A stretch of 64,000 bases of DNA from Volvox africanus (Eukaryota; Chlorophyta; Chlorophyceae; Chlamydomonadales; Volvocaceae), in contig BSDZ01000004.1 of the NCBI GenBank assembly GCA_030268105.1, positions 6,798,001-6,862,000 on the forward strand, written 5' to 3'. The notes under the pieces are model-generated. The model saw only the letters and a program-made list of their open reading frames with translations, had not been told where the DNA came from and made no database searches. Of this stretch, positions 47,794 through 58,176 are shown piece by piece; the stretch's first letter is position 1; every line of letters begins with the position of its first letter. Made by a program: the position numbers and the translations under genes.

Positions 47794-50700
47794 TTTGTAA
47801 ATGTTGGTGAGTGCACCCCTGGCGACCCCGGCACCCCTGGCTCCTCTCCCGCCCTGCCCGCAGTTGTATCGGCCTCCGCCAATGACGCCGCCCATGGACC
47901 CCTCCATGGATCCCATGCAAATGGCGACAGCCCCCCTGGACCTGATGGACCCTGCGGCGGCAGCTGCCGCTGCCGCTGGCCTGCCGCTTCCGATGGCCCC
48001 GACCTCCGCCCACCTCCGCTCCGCTCATTCTGCTCACGCCAACCAGTCGGCGCACCTCCACCACGGACGAGGTCCCTCCGCGCACCTGCACACGCATGGC
48101 CCCGCCTCCGCGCACCTTCGCCAGTCCGCACATGGGCACCACCACTCTGCACACGCTGGCGCCGCGGCGTACCTTCCCCATCCGCCACACCACATTACCT
48201 CCGCCACTCACCCAGGGGCGCTGCAACACCTAGGGTCCGCTGGCCACCATCACCACCATCACCAGGGCGCCGGCGGGGGCTCGGCCGGCAATCACCACCA
48301 TCTCAGCGCCGGGGCCATGATGAACCCGCACGACCCACACCATGCAGCAGCGGCTGCCGCGGCTGCCGCGGCGGCAGCGGCGGCGTTCGCCACCGCCGGC
48401 CACGGCGGTTTGGCCAACCCTGCCGCCGCTTATACCATGATTGCGAACCCCTGGCCTGCTGCCGCTACCGCCGCCCAGGCTGCGGCGATACTTAACGCCA
48501 GTATACACAATCACTCGCACCCGACCAGCGCCGGGTCTGCTGATATTGCCGCGCATCAACAACAGCAGGCGGCAGCTGCGGCCGCTGCGGCCGCTGCCGC
48601 TGCTGCCGCCGCCGCCAGCGGCGACCCGCAACAACATCAACATCATCATCACGGCGGACAGCCGCACCTGCTTGGTCAAAGCTCACCGTCGGGGGATGCA
48701 GCGGCAGCCGCGGCGGCGCAGACGATGCTGCTGCCGCGGCCGCAGCTGCTGTTCCATCAGGCACTAAGTGACCCAGGAGTCTTCTCCGCGGCGTCAGCGG
48801 CTGACGTCGCTTCGGCGGCGGCGGCGGCGGGAAAGACCCATGGGGCTCTCACCGAGCTTCAGGTACGAGGCAGGAAGGGTCCAGAAAAGGAAAGGGTGGG
48901 GAGTCGGCCCTTGGGGGCCTTGATGAACCAAGGCAACGTAGAGGGATGGGGTTCCCTAAATGCAAAAGGCCATACAGGCTCAGGACAAAGATGAGTGCTA
49001 CTGCTACTGCTACCGCTACTGCTACCGCTACTGCCACTGCTACTGCCACTGCTATTGCTACTGGTACTGCTGTTGCGTGTGTCATTTACTCCTTTCCGTT
49101 TCGGGGTCCCTGCCCTGCCCTGCCCTGCCCTGCCCTGCCCTGCCCTGCCCTGCCCTGCCCTGCCCTGCCCTGCCTCACGTGCATTTTCGCGACCTGCATG
49201 CCACCGACTTCGCCTTCGGCACGTCCGGCCTTCCAGGCTGAGCTGAGCAACGCGCGGCGGGAGTTGGTCAGCGAGGTGACGGGGCTGGGTCGTAACCTGC
49301 TCAGCAGCCAGCAGGAGCTGCGCCAGTCGCTGCAGGCGGAGGTGGCGGCCAGCGCACGACTGGTGTCGGGGGAGGTGAGCTACCCGTGCTTACATGACAG
49401 GGTAGTTTGCCGTTGAGGACGAGGTGTAAGATGAACAAACGCCGTCACATCATCTTCATGCTGCTTTGTCACTTCCTTTACTGCTGCTGCTGCTGGGATA
49501 GTGTGCGGATGGGGGTGATGCCATTACTGGTAGTACAAATATCATTGTATCGATTGGTGGTGCTGCTGCTACTGCTGCTACTGCTGCTACGGCTGGCCCT
49601 GTTGTTGGCCGCAGGTCCGTTCGTTGCTGATTGATGCGCAGTCCCAGGTCCACAACCTAAAAGTGGAACTGGCAGATGTACGACAAGAGCTCATCACCAG
49701 CCGCCAGCAGCAGGGCGAGATTCGCGGCATGTTGGCGCAGGTACGGCCTGGGCGTTAAGTGGCGGTTAGTTGGTAGCGGTTGATGGACAGTTCTTGCGTA
49801 GAGCGTTGTGGGAATCCCGGGCGCACGCATCTCCGCCTCCTTCTCCGCCTCCTTCTCCTTCTCCTTCTCCTTCTCCTTCTCCGCCTCCGCCTCCGCCTCC
49901 CCGCCACGTTTGTCCATCCCTCGTCCTCCGGCTGTTGTCTGGTCAGGTGCTGGACGCCGTGGGGGCGCTGATGCAGCGAAATCTGCAGCTGGAATCCCTG
50001 GTGGCGGGCGGCCATGGCAGCGGCGCCGGCGCCTCGCCGCATGCAGCTCATTCCCATCACCATTCACATAATCTGGTGGCGGGCGTTAACGGCGTCGTCG
50101 CCAACAACGGCAACAACGGCCTTCTCCGAGTCAACTCCAGCGGCGCCGGCGCCGCCCGCCGCCCGCGCCTCAGTAGCTGTCTAGGGTACGGAAACAGCGG
50201 CAACGACGTGGGGTTGATTAACGGCTTGGATCTGGATTCTTCCCCCAGCGTCGCCATGCCCCCCGGTATCGGGTTGCGTTCCCGAAACAGCGTCAACGGC
50301 GCGTTATCGTACGACTCATCGGCGGGGCAGCTGCAGCCGCCGGGATACTCTCCGCGGCTCAACTCCATACTGATGAATGTCAGTGGGGCCGGCAGTAACG
50401 GCGGCGGGTCGTTGGGATCACCCTCAGATAACGGCGTCCAAATGCAGGTGGGCTTGTGGCAAGCTGGCGACTAAACATAAAAACTGTAACGGTCAACCAC
50501 CATGTCGTTACAACAACTAGCAAAGGCATAAGGTGCACTTTCCTATCCGCGCAGAGACCAACCTGAGGCGTCCTGTGACCTATGTGCAAATGTGTGAGTG
50601 TGTAGTGTATCTTCCGTCTCTAACCGTTCCAACGTTAGTCCCCAACGAAATCCGTTAACCGTTGGTCTCAAACAATAATAACTAACTTGCAACCAATCTG

Positions 50701-51172
50701 ACATTAAACACGCATGCGCCTTCAAATCAACTTGTTCCAGGGGGTTGTAGAATCGCCGCGCATTTCCCGCCGATATCTGAGCCAGCCGCTGGTGGTTAAG
50801 GACTTGGCGGCGGTGGAGCCGTCGGTTGCGGGAATGGCACACCTCATTCAGATTGGCAACGGCGGCGCCGTCGGGGGGGGTCTGGTACACAGCAACAGTG
50901 CTAACAGCAGTGGCGGCGGTGTCCAAGCCGGCCATTCGGGGGCCGTCACCAGCGGCGGCGTTGTGCTGCCACCAATTGCCGCCGCCGCTGTGCTGCACCA
51001 CCAGCAGCATCACCCGTCGCCACCGCCAGGTGCAGGTGGTGTCGTCATCATCGGCGGCGGCGGCGGCGGCGGCGGCACTGCCACCAATGGCGTCGGCGGC
51101 GTGATGGGAGGAGGATTTCAGATCAGAGCTGCGAATCAGGTCAACGGGCAATGGCGGAAGGGCAGGAGCTGA
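39176..51172 (+). CDS. ARM-repeat / TIR-domain protein with His/Ala-rich and coiled-coil tail
   Basis: Twelve exons: 39176-39694, 40086-43123, 43503-43715, 44528-44570, 45066-45994, 46654-46759, 47183-47389, 47864-48862, 49237-49374, 49615-49740, 49947-50447, 50741-51172. All phases agree, giving 2,416 residues. Residues 1-1540 are mostly alpha-helical with armadillo-like units (GLDALLTLANL, LLPTLLAVLRN, VLAARTIFNMAQ, VQEVLKACLKRED), interrupted by Gly/Ala/Gln inserts. A TIR domain starts at Y1545: YDVFLSHK, helix ARDFARALWNLL, YTVFLDFEF, LGSLEEMV, FLFIMTDN, SEWCIKELV, VNIVLLIKDG. E1614 in WCIKEL sits where NAD-cleaving TIRs keep their catalytic Glu. Residues 1686-2018 are Ala/His/Pro-rich with HHHHHH. 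Residues 2019-2106 form a coiled coil (ELSNARRELVSEV, HNLKVELADVRQELITSRQQ), followed by a Gly/Ser/Asn-rich end. No NB-ARC, LRR, SAM or membrane segment is seen. The order resembles SARM1, an ARM-autoinhibited NADase; activity here is inference. Exon 4 is only 43 nt. Confidence 0.9.
41503..41643 (+). other. 141-nt stop-free candidate intron inside ARM-TIR exon 2
   Basis: A consensus donor (GCAG|GTAAGT) at 41502/41503 and a CAG acceptor at 41641-41643 share phase 1. The 141 bases between them are divisible by three and open. They encode a low-complexity Ser/Gln/Ala/Gly stretch, so both spliced and retained forms keep frame. Confidence 0.4.
43787..43897. repeat. Composite CT/CA microsatellite in ARM-TIR intron 3
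   Basis: About 12 CT units run directly into some 50 bases of CA with interspersed G and T, then CACACAAA variants. It lies in the intron 43716-44527. Confidence 0.92.
43971..44002. repeat. AGCTGCAC octamer tandem repeat
   Basis: CAGCTGCA repeated about 3.5 times with an 8-base period, each unit containing the palindrome CAGCTG. It lies in ARM-TIR intron 3, downstream of the CT/CA array. Confidence 0.85.
47691..47721. repeat. Short direct duplication in ARM-TIR intron 7
   Basis: TTGAGCGGGGAACT occurs twice in tandem with a two-base spacer. It sits just upstream of the ATACAT array. Confidence 0.8.
47743..47794. repeat. ATACAT hexamer array in ARM-TIR intron 7
   Basis: TATATA leading into about seven ATACAT units. 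It ends about 70 bases before the exon-8 acceptor at 47863. Confidence 0.9.
48993..49078. repeat. Imperfect TGCTAC/TGCCAC array in ARM-TIR intron 8
   Basis: About 14 units of a 6-base repeat (CTACTG, CTACCG, CCACTG variants). It is followed within 35 bases by the TGCCC array. Confidence 0.85.
49108..49174. repeat. TGCCC pentamer array in ARM-TIR intron 8
   Basis: Twelve perfect tandem copies of TGCCC plus a partial copy, C-rich on the coding strand, about 65 bases before the exon-9 acceptor at 49236. A shorter run of the same unit occurs at about 14578-14600, in the last PP2C intron. Confidence 0.93.
49829..49902. repeat. TCTCCT/TCCGCC pyrimidine array in ARM-TIR intron 10
   Basis: Imperfect 6-base units (CTTCTC, CGCCTC) making a pure pyrimidine-rich stretch with scattered G, upstream of the exon-11 acceptor at 49946. 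Confidence 0.85.
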
Positions 51173-52107
51173 CCACAGCCCGTCCACGCGCATCCAGGCC
51201 CCGTACACATGCCGTACGCATGCCGTACAATGCCGTACACGCAATTGCACCTGGTCTGTTGGGTCCAGGGATTTTGTCAGGTCACGGGCATCTTAGGCCC
51301 CCAAAGGAATGGGCGCACTCACGCGGAGTGGATAAGTCTGTCTGTGTATGTGGTTGTGTATGTGTGTTGGGTATGCATTACGATTTAATGCATACCCAAC
51401 GTACTGTCCTAGGCCCAGACATCCGTACGACGGCAGCAGTATTTGTTGTCGTACGTTTCCGAGTGTATGGAGCTCTGTCGTCAGAGGGGCTAAGAGCGCT
51501 GACGTTTATCCAAGACGTTATCCAAGTCGCAGCCGGCTTTCGATAATTACATTCGCTGGGGCAATGGCCATCTGCTACACTGCTCTGGCGATAAAGGAGT
51601 GCTGGTCCTTTAGAACAGAACTTCTTGCAGCCATGCCGCTGCCAACTAACAAATATCGAACTAACCTTTGCAGTCATGTCGCTGCCATCTAACAACCGCC
51701 ATACCCACCACCAGAATGTGGTATACGGAACCTACGTTCTAGCTTTCTAACTTTTGACCTGGGGGTGGGGGGGGGTGGGGGGTTCCGCCCCGAAACCGCC
51801 ACTGGTCTCTTTCCCTTTCACTTGGTCTTTACCTCAGCCGCTCGGAGCTTAGGTTCCCCCTTAGAACGCCGTGCGAATGGTGTTGTACGGCAGGGAGCAA
51901 AAAGGACTGTTTGTTCGTTCGCTTACCGTTATTGATTGTGCAGCAGCCAACGCTGCTGCGGCGCCGCGTACGGCGGCAGTTCGACGGCGTTACTGAAAGG
52001 CAACAAAACTATAATTTATAGTTTTGGGGTTCGTACAAGACCACTAGGTCTTGGCGTACGGCGTTGGACGTTAGTACATGGATTGCGCGTTACCCATCCT
52101 CCTGCTT

Positions 52108-52155
52108 ATGTGCGTATGTGTGTATGTGTGTATGTGTGTATGTGTGTATGTGTGT
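52108..52155. repeat. GTATGTGT octamer array
   Basis: About six tandem 8-base units (TATGTGTG), intergenic downstream of ARM-TIR. Confidence 0.9.
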
Positions 52156-52302
52156 CGGGTGTTTTCCCCTGACCCGGCGAAATGTCATCGCTCCTCCCGC
52201 CCTTGGACCCCCGGCTTCGTATGTGCGCGTGTGTGTTTTGGTTTGGTGGGCTCTGGCGACAGTATGTGATTGGTTGTGATCCCTGTCTCGCTCTTTAGAA
52301 GC

Positions 52303-52382
52303 AGGGGGAGGAGGAAGGGGAGGATGGGGGGAAAGTGGAGGAAGGGGAGGAAGAGGAGGATGGGGGGAAAGTGGAGGAGGCG
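52303..52382. repeat. 36-bp polypurine tandem duplication
   Basis: AGGATGGGGGGAAAGTGGAG occurs at 52321 and again at 52357, within a longer A/G-only stretch. Confidence 0.85.
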
Positions 52383-54485
52383 CAGGGCAGAGGATGCGGG
52401 TTTGCATGTTCCCAGGTGCCACGGTACAAGACGGACATGTAACCGGCGCTTGCCGTGGCATTCGTACATTTCGTACGGCAGGGCATGATATTCTGTTAGG
52501 AGGCGCTGTGAGCATTGCACATCCGTACACATACACACACACACTTTTCACAATGTATGTGGATATCTTATCTTTTGTTTTCTGGGCCTTACTCTCTCAA
52601 TATGCATCTCTTATACGTTACCGTACGATGTTATCAGCATGTGACTAGGTGGTTGGGGTGGGGCGGGTACGGTGCTCGTACGCGTGTACGGGAGCTGGTA
52701 TCGCGGTCGAAAAGATTGGTTATGCAGGTTGAGTGATATTGCGCAGGGGGTGGGAACCGGGAAGGGTCGGAAATGGGGAGTGGGTAAGTCCGCCGCACGG
52801 AAGCATCATGCGACTTGGCCGATGGCTGCTGACATCCACGCATGCTGTATGTGTGTATGTGTATGTGTGTGACGTGCCTGGGGAAGCGGGAATGAATGCC
52901 TGGAGCGAACAGGTGCCTTGATGAGGATATTGCCAGCTCAGAGGGCTAATGCGGCCATTGGGCGACGGCGAGCTCCTCTAGGTTTCCGGTAACAGCGGAG
53001 TGGCGGCGTGGGCGGAGGGCAACGAGGGGCTGCGGGGGGGGGGAACGGGAGGGGGGAGATTGATAAAGACGGGGAGAGGGAGGAGGGGAAGGCGGAGGGG
53101 GGGGGAAGGGCATCCTGCAGGGAATGCGATGTGAGCGGTTTTGCAGCGCCATGCTCAATCGGGTCGGGGTCTGGAGGGCCAGTTGGCTGTGCCCCGGGCT
53201 TGTGGGCCGTAATACCATCTTTGTGTCTATGTATGCATATACACAGAGAGGCAGTGATCTTCGTGTGCACTGCACCTCATTACGGAGTTGGGATGCCCGA
53301 GATGTGGAAGTGGAAATGGAAGTGGGTGCTACCCACAGAGACATGCAGAGCGACGGCGGGCTGTGGCGGGTTGCGCTTGCAAACATGATGCCCATCCCTC
53401 CCGAAATCCCCGGGGCAGTACGGGTGCTGGTGCCGTACATGGAAGTACACATGTGTCCCGCGTCTCTTCGTACGCACGTAGAACGTACGACTGTTTTGTT
53501 CCCTTTTGTGGTTCTTCCTGGAAGGGCCGGGCGGCCCGGCCACCGCAAAGGGCTCATCCAGAGCCCGTCAAATGCCGGGCAGGTGTCTTAAAATTCACTT
53601 CGGGGGTTCCTTTTTAAGGTAATAATAGGTACGGCAGTTGAACGACGGGAGTCGGTTACCGTTGTGGCAGTTGGCGACGTACGTGCAGCGGGCGTCTCAT
53701 ATACATGTGCGAAAGATCAATTAGACCAAACTTATCATATTCCCCATTTTAATGGGTAGCAGCTTTTGGGGTGTGTTTGTGTGTGCTTGTGCATGTGTGC
53801 GTGTGTGTATGTCGTATATTCGGTTGTGCCAGCACGGGCGTATTTGTATAAGTATTGTGACCCAGCAAGGAGCACGGCAAGATATGACCTGGTATCAACT
53901 AACCTTTCCCAATCTTTTTGCTCTTCGTCACTGTGCGTCTATCCGTACTTTCAGAACTGCTAGCGCATGTCAGCATGTCCGTACTTCATAGGTACCGTGC
54001 AGCGTTGCGGTACGTATGCCTGCATGTGCATGTGTGCATCAAAACACACACAGACACCCACCAACCCGTACGGAATGGCTGCGGGGTTAAGCTGCGCGTA
54101 AGCTGGCGATCGAATCTCGCAGTACAAGTCGTACACGTCGTAGTCATCACGGTAAATATGACATGATAATAGTGTTGACCGCGTTTTGGCATCACTGGTT
54201 ATACAGGTCGCAAGAAAGAGCCTCTCTTTCTCTCTCCTTCCATTAAGTGGCTCAAAAGGAGTTGACGCACGAAGTGGATGTGGAGGAGCAAAGGAGGACT
54301 ATGAGAGAGGCGCGGGGAAAGAGACAGTCCCACCGGAACCCAGGGGTCCGTGTGTGTGTTTGGAAGGACCTGGTGTTCACACATGTGGCAGCATGCGCGT
54401 GCGAATCGCACGCACGGACGCCTCCGGTCCTCGGATTCGGCACTGATGATGTTTGCACATATTATATGTGTACGTGTGTATAGAA

Positions 54486-54490
54486 TTACA
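54486..54490 (-). terminator. Candidate TGTAA poly(A) signal for the TrmN6-like gene
   Basis: TTACA on the plus strand, so TGTAA on the minus strand, 217 bases past the stop at 54707-54709. Confidence 0.45.
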
Positions 54491-54706
54491 AAATACATTC
54501 CTCTGCCTTTTTTATTTCTTGTAATGGATCTCTCAATCCTGCAGTGTGGTCGTACTGCGGACGCAACTGTCAGGGCCAGGGAAGCTCAGGGAAGTCACAC
54601 CCTCGCAGTAGGCCGCTCCGACCCCACCCACCAAGATAGAAACCCAAACGCCTCCGAAACCACGTAGGCAGTAAGCCCGGAGGCGGCGCGGAATGGCAGC
54701 ATGCGG

Positions 54707-57700
54707 TTAGGGTCCGTCCAGCTTCTGCAGGAAAGCTGGGTGATGAAAGCTGGACGTGAGCGCCAAGTAGGCTTCTGTGAAACGACGCGACGTGGCAGCA
54801 GGGCGAGGGTGGGAGATACTGGGAGCTGCGGTGGTAGTGGTGGTAGCGGTGGTAGCGGCGGCGGCAGTGATGTCCAGATCTTCCGTTTTTGCGATTTCCC
54901 AGGCCGCCGCGTCAAGATCCCGTTCCCACGGCCGTTGCTTTTGTAATTGCAGTTGTTGTGCGTCTTGATGATGATGATGTTGATGTTTTTGTGGTTGCCG
55001 GTGTTCCTTCGGCCCATTGATCACTAAAGTAGAGATGGAGGGTAACAAAAGGACGTCGAGATTCTGTCTTTCCAGGTCAGCAGCTGCACGGCGGTGTGAG
55101 CGGGTGAATCCGAGGGAAGGTGGGTAGAACTTATGGGGGGCCGAGGTGGAGGGAATTTTAAAACGGACCACGCGCAGGCAGGCAGAGACGCCAATCGCAC
55201 TCCCATGAACCGCTGCCCCTCATGATGCCACCTCGAAATTCTTCCAACCTCTCAATCTATACACATACACACACACACACGCCCCAACCCCCAGCCATAT
55301 CTGCACTCCACGTCCTCCTCCCCTTCCTCCCGCTCGCCGCTCGCTCGCCCTGAAAGTCAGCACACGTGTGTGTGTCTATGTGTATCTGTTGGTCTGTTTG
55401 TATGTGTGTGTGTGTATGTGTATGTGTGTGTGAGTGTATGTGTATGTGTGTGTGTATGTGTATGTGTATGTGTGTGTGTATGTGTATGTGTGTGTGTGTG
55501 TGTATGTGTGTCCGCGCGCGTGGCGCACCTCGCTGCAACTTCATCAGGTGCCGACGCGCCCAGCTGGCCTCCGGAGTCGTATAAACCTTCACTAGCTCCA
55601 CCTGTCGTTGGACACGTCGGAGATCGCATCGCGACAACCCACAAGGAGGCGAACGGACAAGGCGCAAAGCATATGAACGGAAATAGAGTGCACCCACCAT
55701 TACAAGGCCGCACGCCGCAGCGACACCCACAAACTGCTGTGCCTCGGCCGGTGGCAGTATGACACACATGCAGCCGCCCGGTGCCAGCAATGCCGCACAG
55801 CCCGCCGCCAGGTCTTTGAAGGGCAGTGAGACGTCGGCGTGGCGGGCTGGGGCACGATGGGCGCGACCCTGCATGCCGTTGTGGGGTAAAATGTGAAAGG
55901 GGAATGAGGGGAGAATAAATGGACCCACGGGTCACAGGAACCCAGCCACGGCGGCGCTGTACACTCACCGGACATCTGTAATGGTCTGATAGCTGACTAA
56001 TAAAACGACGGGTGGGGTGAGTCGCCCAGTAACGACACCACCAGATATGGTTGTGTGTCCCCACCACCGGCATTTGATTGCTTCAGCCGGGGGAAGGGGT
56101 TCGCAACAGGAAGAAAATATTGGGATACACGCAATAGCAAAAGAGGACAATATCCCTATCCTATCACATTCTAATATAAGTATCATACCGCATCATACCA
56201 TCATATCACATCACAAAAATGAAGCGTCCTAAGATTTGTGCGGACAGTTTGTGATGTCATAACAGACGGCACGGAGTATGTGAATGCCACACCTTCTGCC
56301 CGTGCATTCACCGTTTAGTCCCCACCGGGCCAACCCTCAGATGGGTCTGGCAATCCCTCATCCCTGGCATGTAGCATGTGGCATGTGGCATGTGGCATAT
56401 GACACCGAAAAGAACCCTCGGGCCCCTAACCTTGTTCCCGTCCTTCAACCACCACCACCAAACGCCGCTGCCACCACGGCCACGAATAGCAATAAATTTT
56501 TGAAACTCGCCCATTGACTCATTGACTCATTGACTCATTGACCCATTGACCCATTGACTCATTGACTCATTGACTCCAGGACGCGGGCTGGCGCACCTGA
56601 ATCGGTTTGCTGCTCTCCACGAAGTACGGTGGGTTAGTAATAATGAGGTCAAAAGGACCCAAATCTTCTGCAGCAAACGTAAGGCCCTGCCCTGGGCCGC
56701 TTAGGCCCTCGGCATCTTGGCAACGTTCACAACTAGAGCCATCCTTTGCTGGTAAAGTTGTGCCATCGGCAGGTTCCGCCCCGGCTGCCGTTGCTACTGC
56801 CGCGCCTGCCGCTGTTGCTACTGCCGCGCCTGCTGCTACTGCCCCGCCAGCCGCTGTTGCTACTGCGAGCTGTTGAAGGCTGCAGTGCAGTACTTTGATG
56901 CGGTTCGCCCAGGGACTAAGTGCCGCATTCTCTGCCGCCTGGGCGCATGCCTCCGCATCCACATCAATGGCGACGATCCGCACGGGCCCCCCATCACGGG
57001 GCCAGCCGCCGCTGCCCGCATCGCTGCCACTGTTGGCGTTGTTCCTATTTCCGCCAGTGCTGCTGCTGCTAGTGCCCGGGCACGTGGCCACAGCAGCCGC
57101 AACAGGGATGGCGGCTGGATCGATGTCAGCGACCGGGTGGCTGGTGACGTGAAGCCCCGAATTGATAACTGAAGCAACATTGGAGGCACCGATTACAGCG
57201 GTAGTAGCTGGACTATCAGCACTCGCAGCATTTGCTGTAGCAGTCGCAGCGGTAGCAGCGGTAATAGCGGTCGTAGCGGTTGTAGCACCATGAGTAGCTG
57301 TAGCTGTAGCCGTCTTCTGCGCCATCATTAAAGCTAGCACACCGGTGCCGGTACCAACATCAAGAATGCTGCAAGTGCGACTGGGGCAACGTGAAGGCGG
57401 TGGCTGCGAAGGGGGAGGTGTCCAGCTACCGAGAAGCATTGCGTCTGTCCCCACCTGCATATCAGGTATGTGCTTGTGAGTGTGAGTGTATGCGTGATTG
57501 TTTGTGTGTGAGTGAGAGAGAGAGAAAGAAATAGAAAAAGGGGAGAGGTAGCTCTTGGAAAGCGCGTTGGGTGGGTTTTCGGTGAAAACACTTAACAATT
57601 GCACTGAGGCAAAATAAGGTTTCCGCTATGAATATGCTTTTATGACGGAGTCTATCTCGATTGGAGAGCTGGTTGTGCAGACAGGCTGCGAGCCTTGGAT

Positions 57701-58176
57701 GGAAAGGAAAGGGCAGTATAGGGGCCAGTCGCGCTCTTGGAAAGTAAGAGTGAGTGACGTCCCAGAAGGTTCCCATAGAATAGATGCCTAGAGATACTTT
57801 GCGCCGTATAGGAATAGAAGGTTGCGTCGCTGACCGTCCGCTGATCGGGGGAATCCAGAATGCGTAGTCGTTATCGTACCTTCAACGCGCAGCGGTCCTG
57901 GTACACGATGAACTGGCGAAACTTGAACGGCTGTGGATTGGCAGTGCACTTACGTTTAATGTTTGTGGGGTTGAAGTAAAATAAATAAAATAAACCTCCG
58001 TGATGTTATGATAAAGTGGTTGGCCCGGCCCGCACCTTACGACGTTCCTCAGGTGGTTTTCCATGATCAAGTTTTGCCGAACTAGTGCGAGCACAAATAA
58101 TACAGGTCAATATGAGCTTTCCGTTTCCGCAGGATAGTTGTTTCGTCTGGCTGCGAAATTTTGATGGCGACAACAT
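54707..58176 (-). CDS. TrmN6-like N6-adenine methyltransferase (SAM-dependent, NPPY motif)
   Basis: Six exons on the minus strand: 58176-58036, 57930-57880, 57454-56597, 55868-55704, 55601-55529, 55083-54707, giving 554 residues. KFRQFIVYQDRCALK joins VGTDAMLLGSW (the family's N-terminal FxxGTDAxLL region). SAM motif I ILDVGTGTGVLALMMAQ is near residue 95, the motif II acidic end is VRIVAIDVD, and the catalytic motif is DLIITNPPYF (N338-PPY). ARHADVSLPFKDL, CVILPP and the closing LVING and RRFTEAYLALTSSF blocks match bacterial YfiC/TrmN6, which makes m6A37 in tRNA1(Val). About 110 Ala/Thr/Gly-rich residues separate motifs I and II, and a second Ala-rich insert and His-rich tail insert are extra. 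The N-terminal 47 residues carry Lys/Arg/Ser and no acidic residues until near the end, so organelle import is possible. The true substrate is not shown; related eukaryotic proteins are poorly studied. It follows DHAR on the same strand. Confidence 0.86.
55364..55511. repeat. Long TGTGTATG minisatellite in the TrmN6-like last intron
   Basis: About 150 bases of TGTG with regularly spaced ATG and occasional C, inside the intron 55528-55084. On the coding strand it is a CACACATA array starting just inside the donor. Confidence 0.92.
56367..56401. repeat. GGCATGT heptamer repeat
   Basis: Four to five copies of GCATGTG in tandem in the intron 56596-55869 of the TrmN6-like gene. Confidence 0.8.
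56513..56576. repeat. Eight exact 8-bp units of ATTGACTC
   Basis: 64 bases made of eight consecutive octamers; units 4 and 5 read ATTGACCC, the other six ATTGACTC. It lies 20 bases inside the intron after the NPPY exon (donor at 56597/56596). Confidence 0.95.

Larger units (their letters stand above)
51173..54706. other. Convergent intergenic region, repeat-laden
   Basis: Between the stops of ARM-TIR (plus) and the TrmN6-like gene (minus). No supportable exon. It contains GTATGTGT and GGAGGA-type repeats and many GTACGG/CCGTAC words. Presumably the two 3' UTRs plus spacer. Confidence 0.5.

Noticed and set aside
47356..48229. Antisense frames with YMYMYM runs
   Set aside because: Generated by the ATACAT array and the reverse strand of the His/Ala-rich exon.
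52946..53557. 203-residue minus-strand frame
   Set aside because: Made of Pro/Ser low complexity from G-rich DNA; no start context, splice sites or domain.
55257..55528. THTHTH and VCVCVC frames
   Set aside because: Translation of the TGTGTATG minisatellite in the last intron of the TrmN6-like gene.
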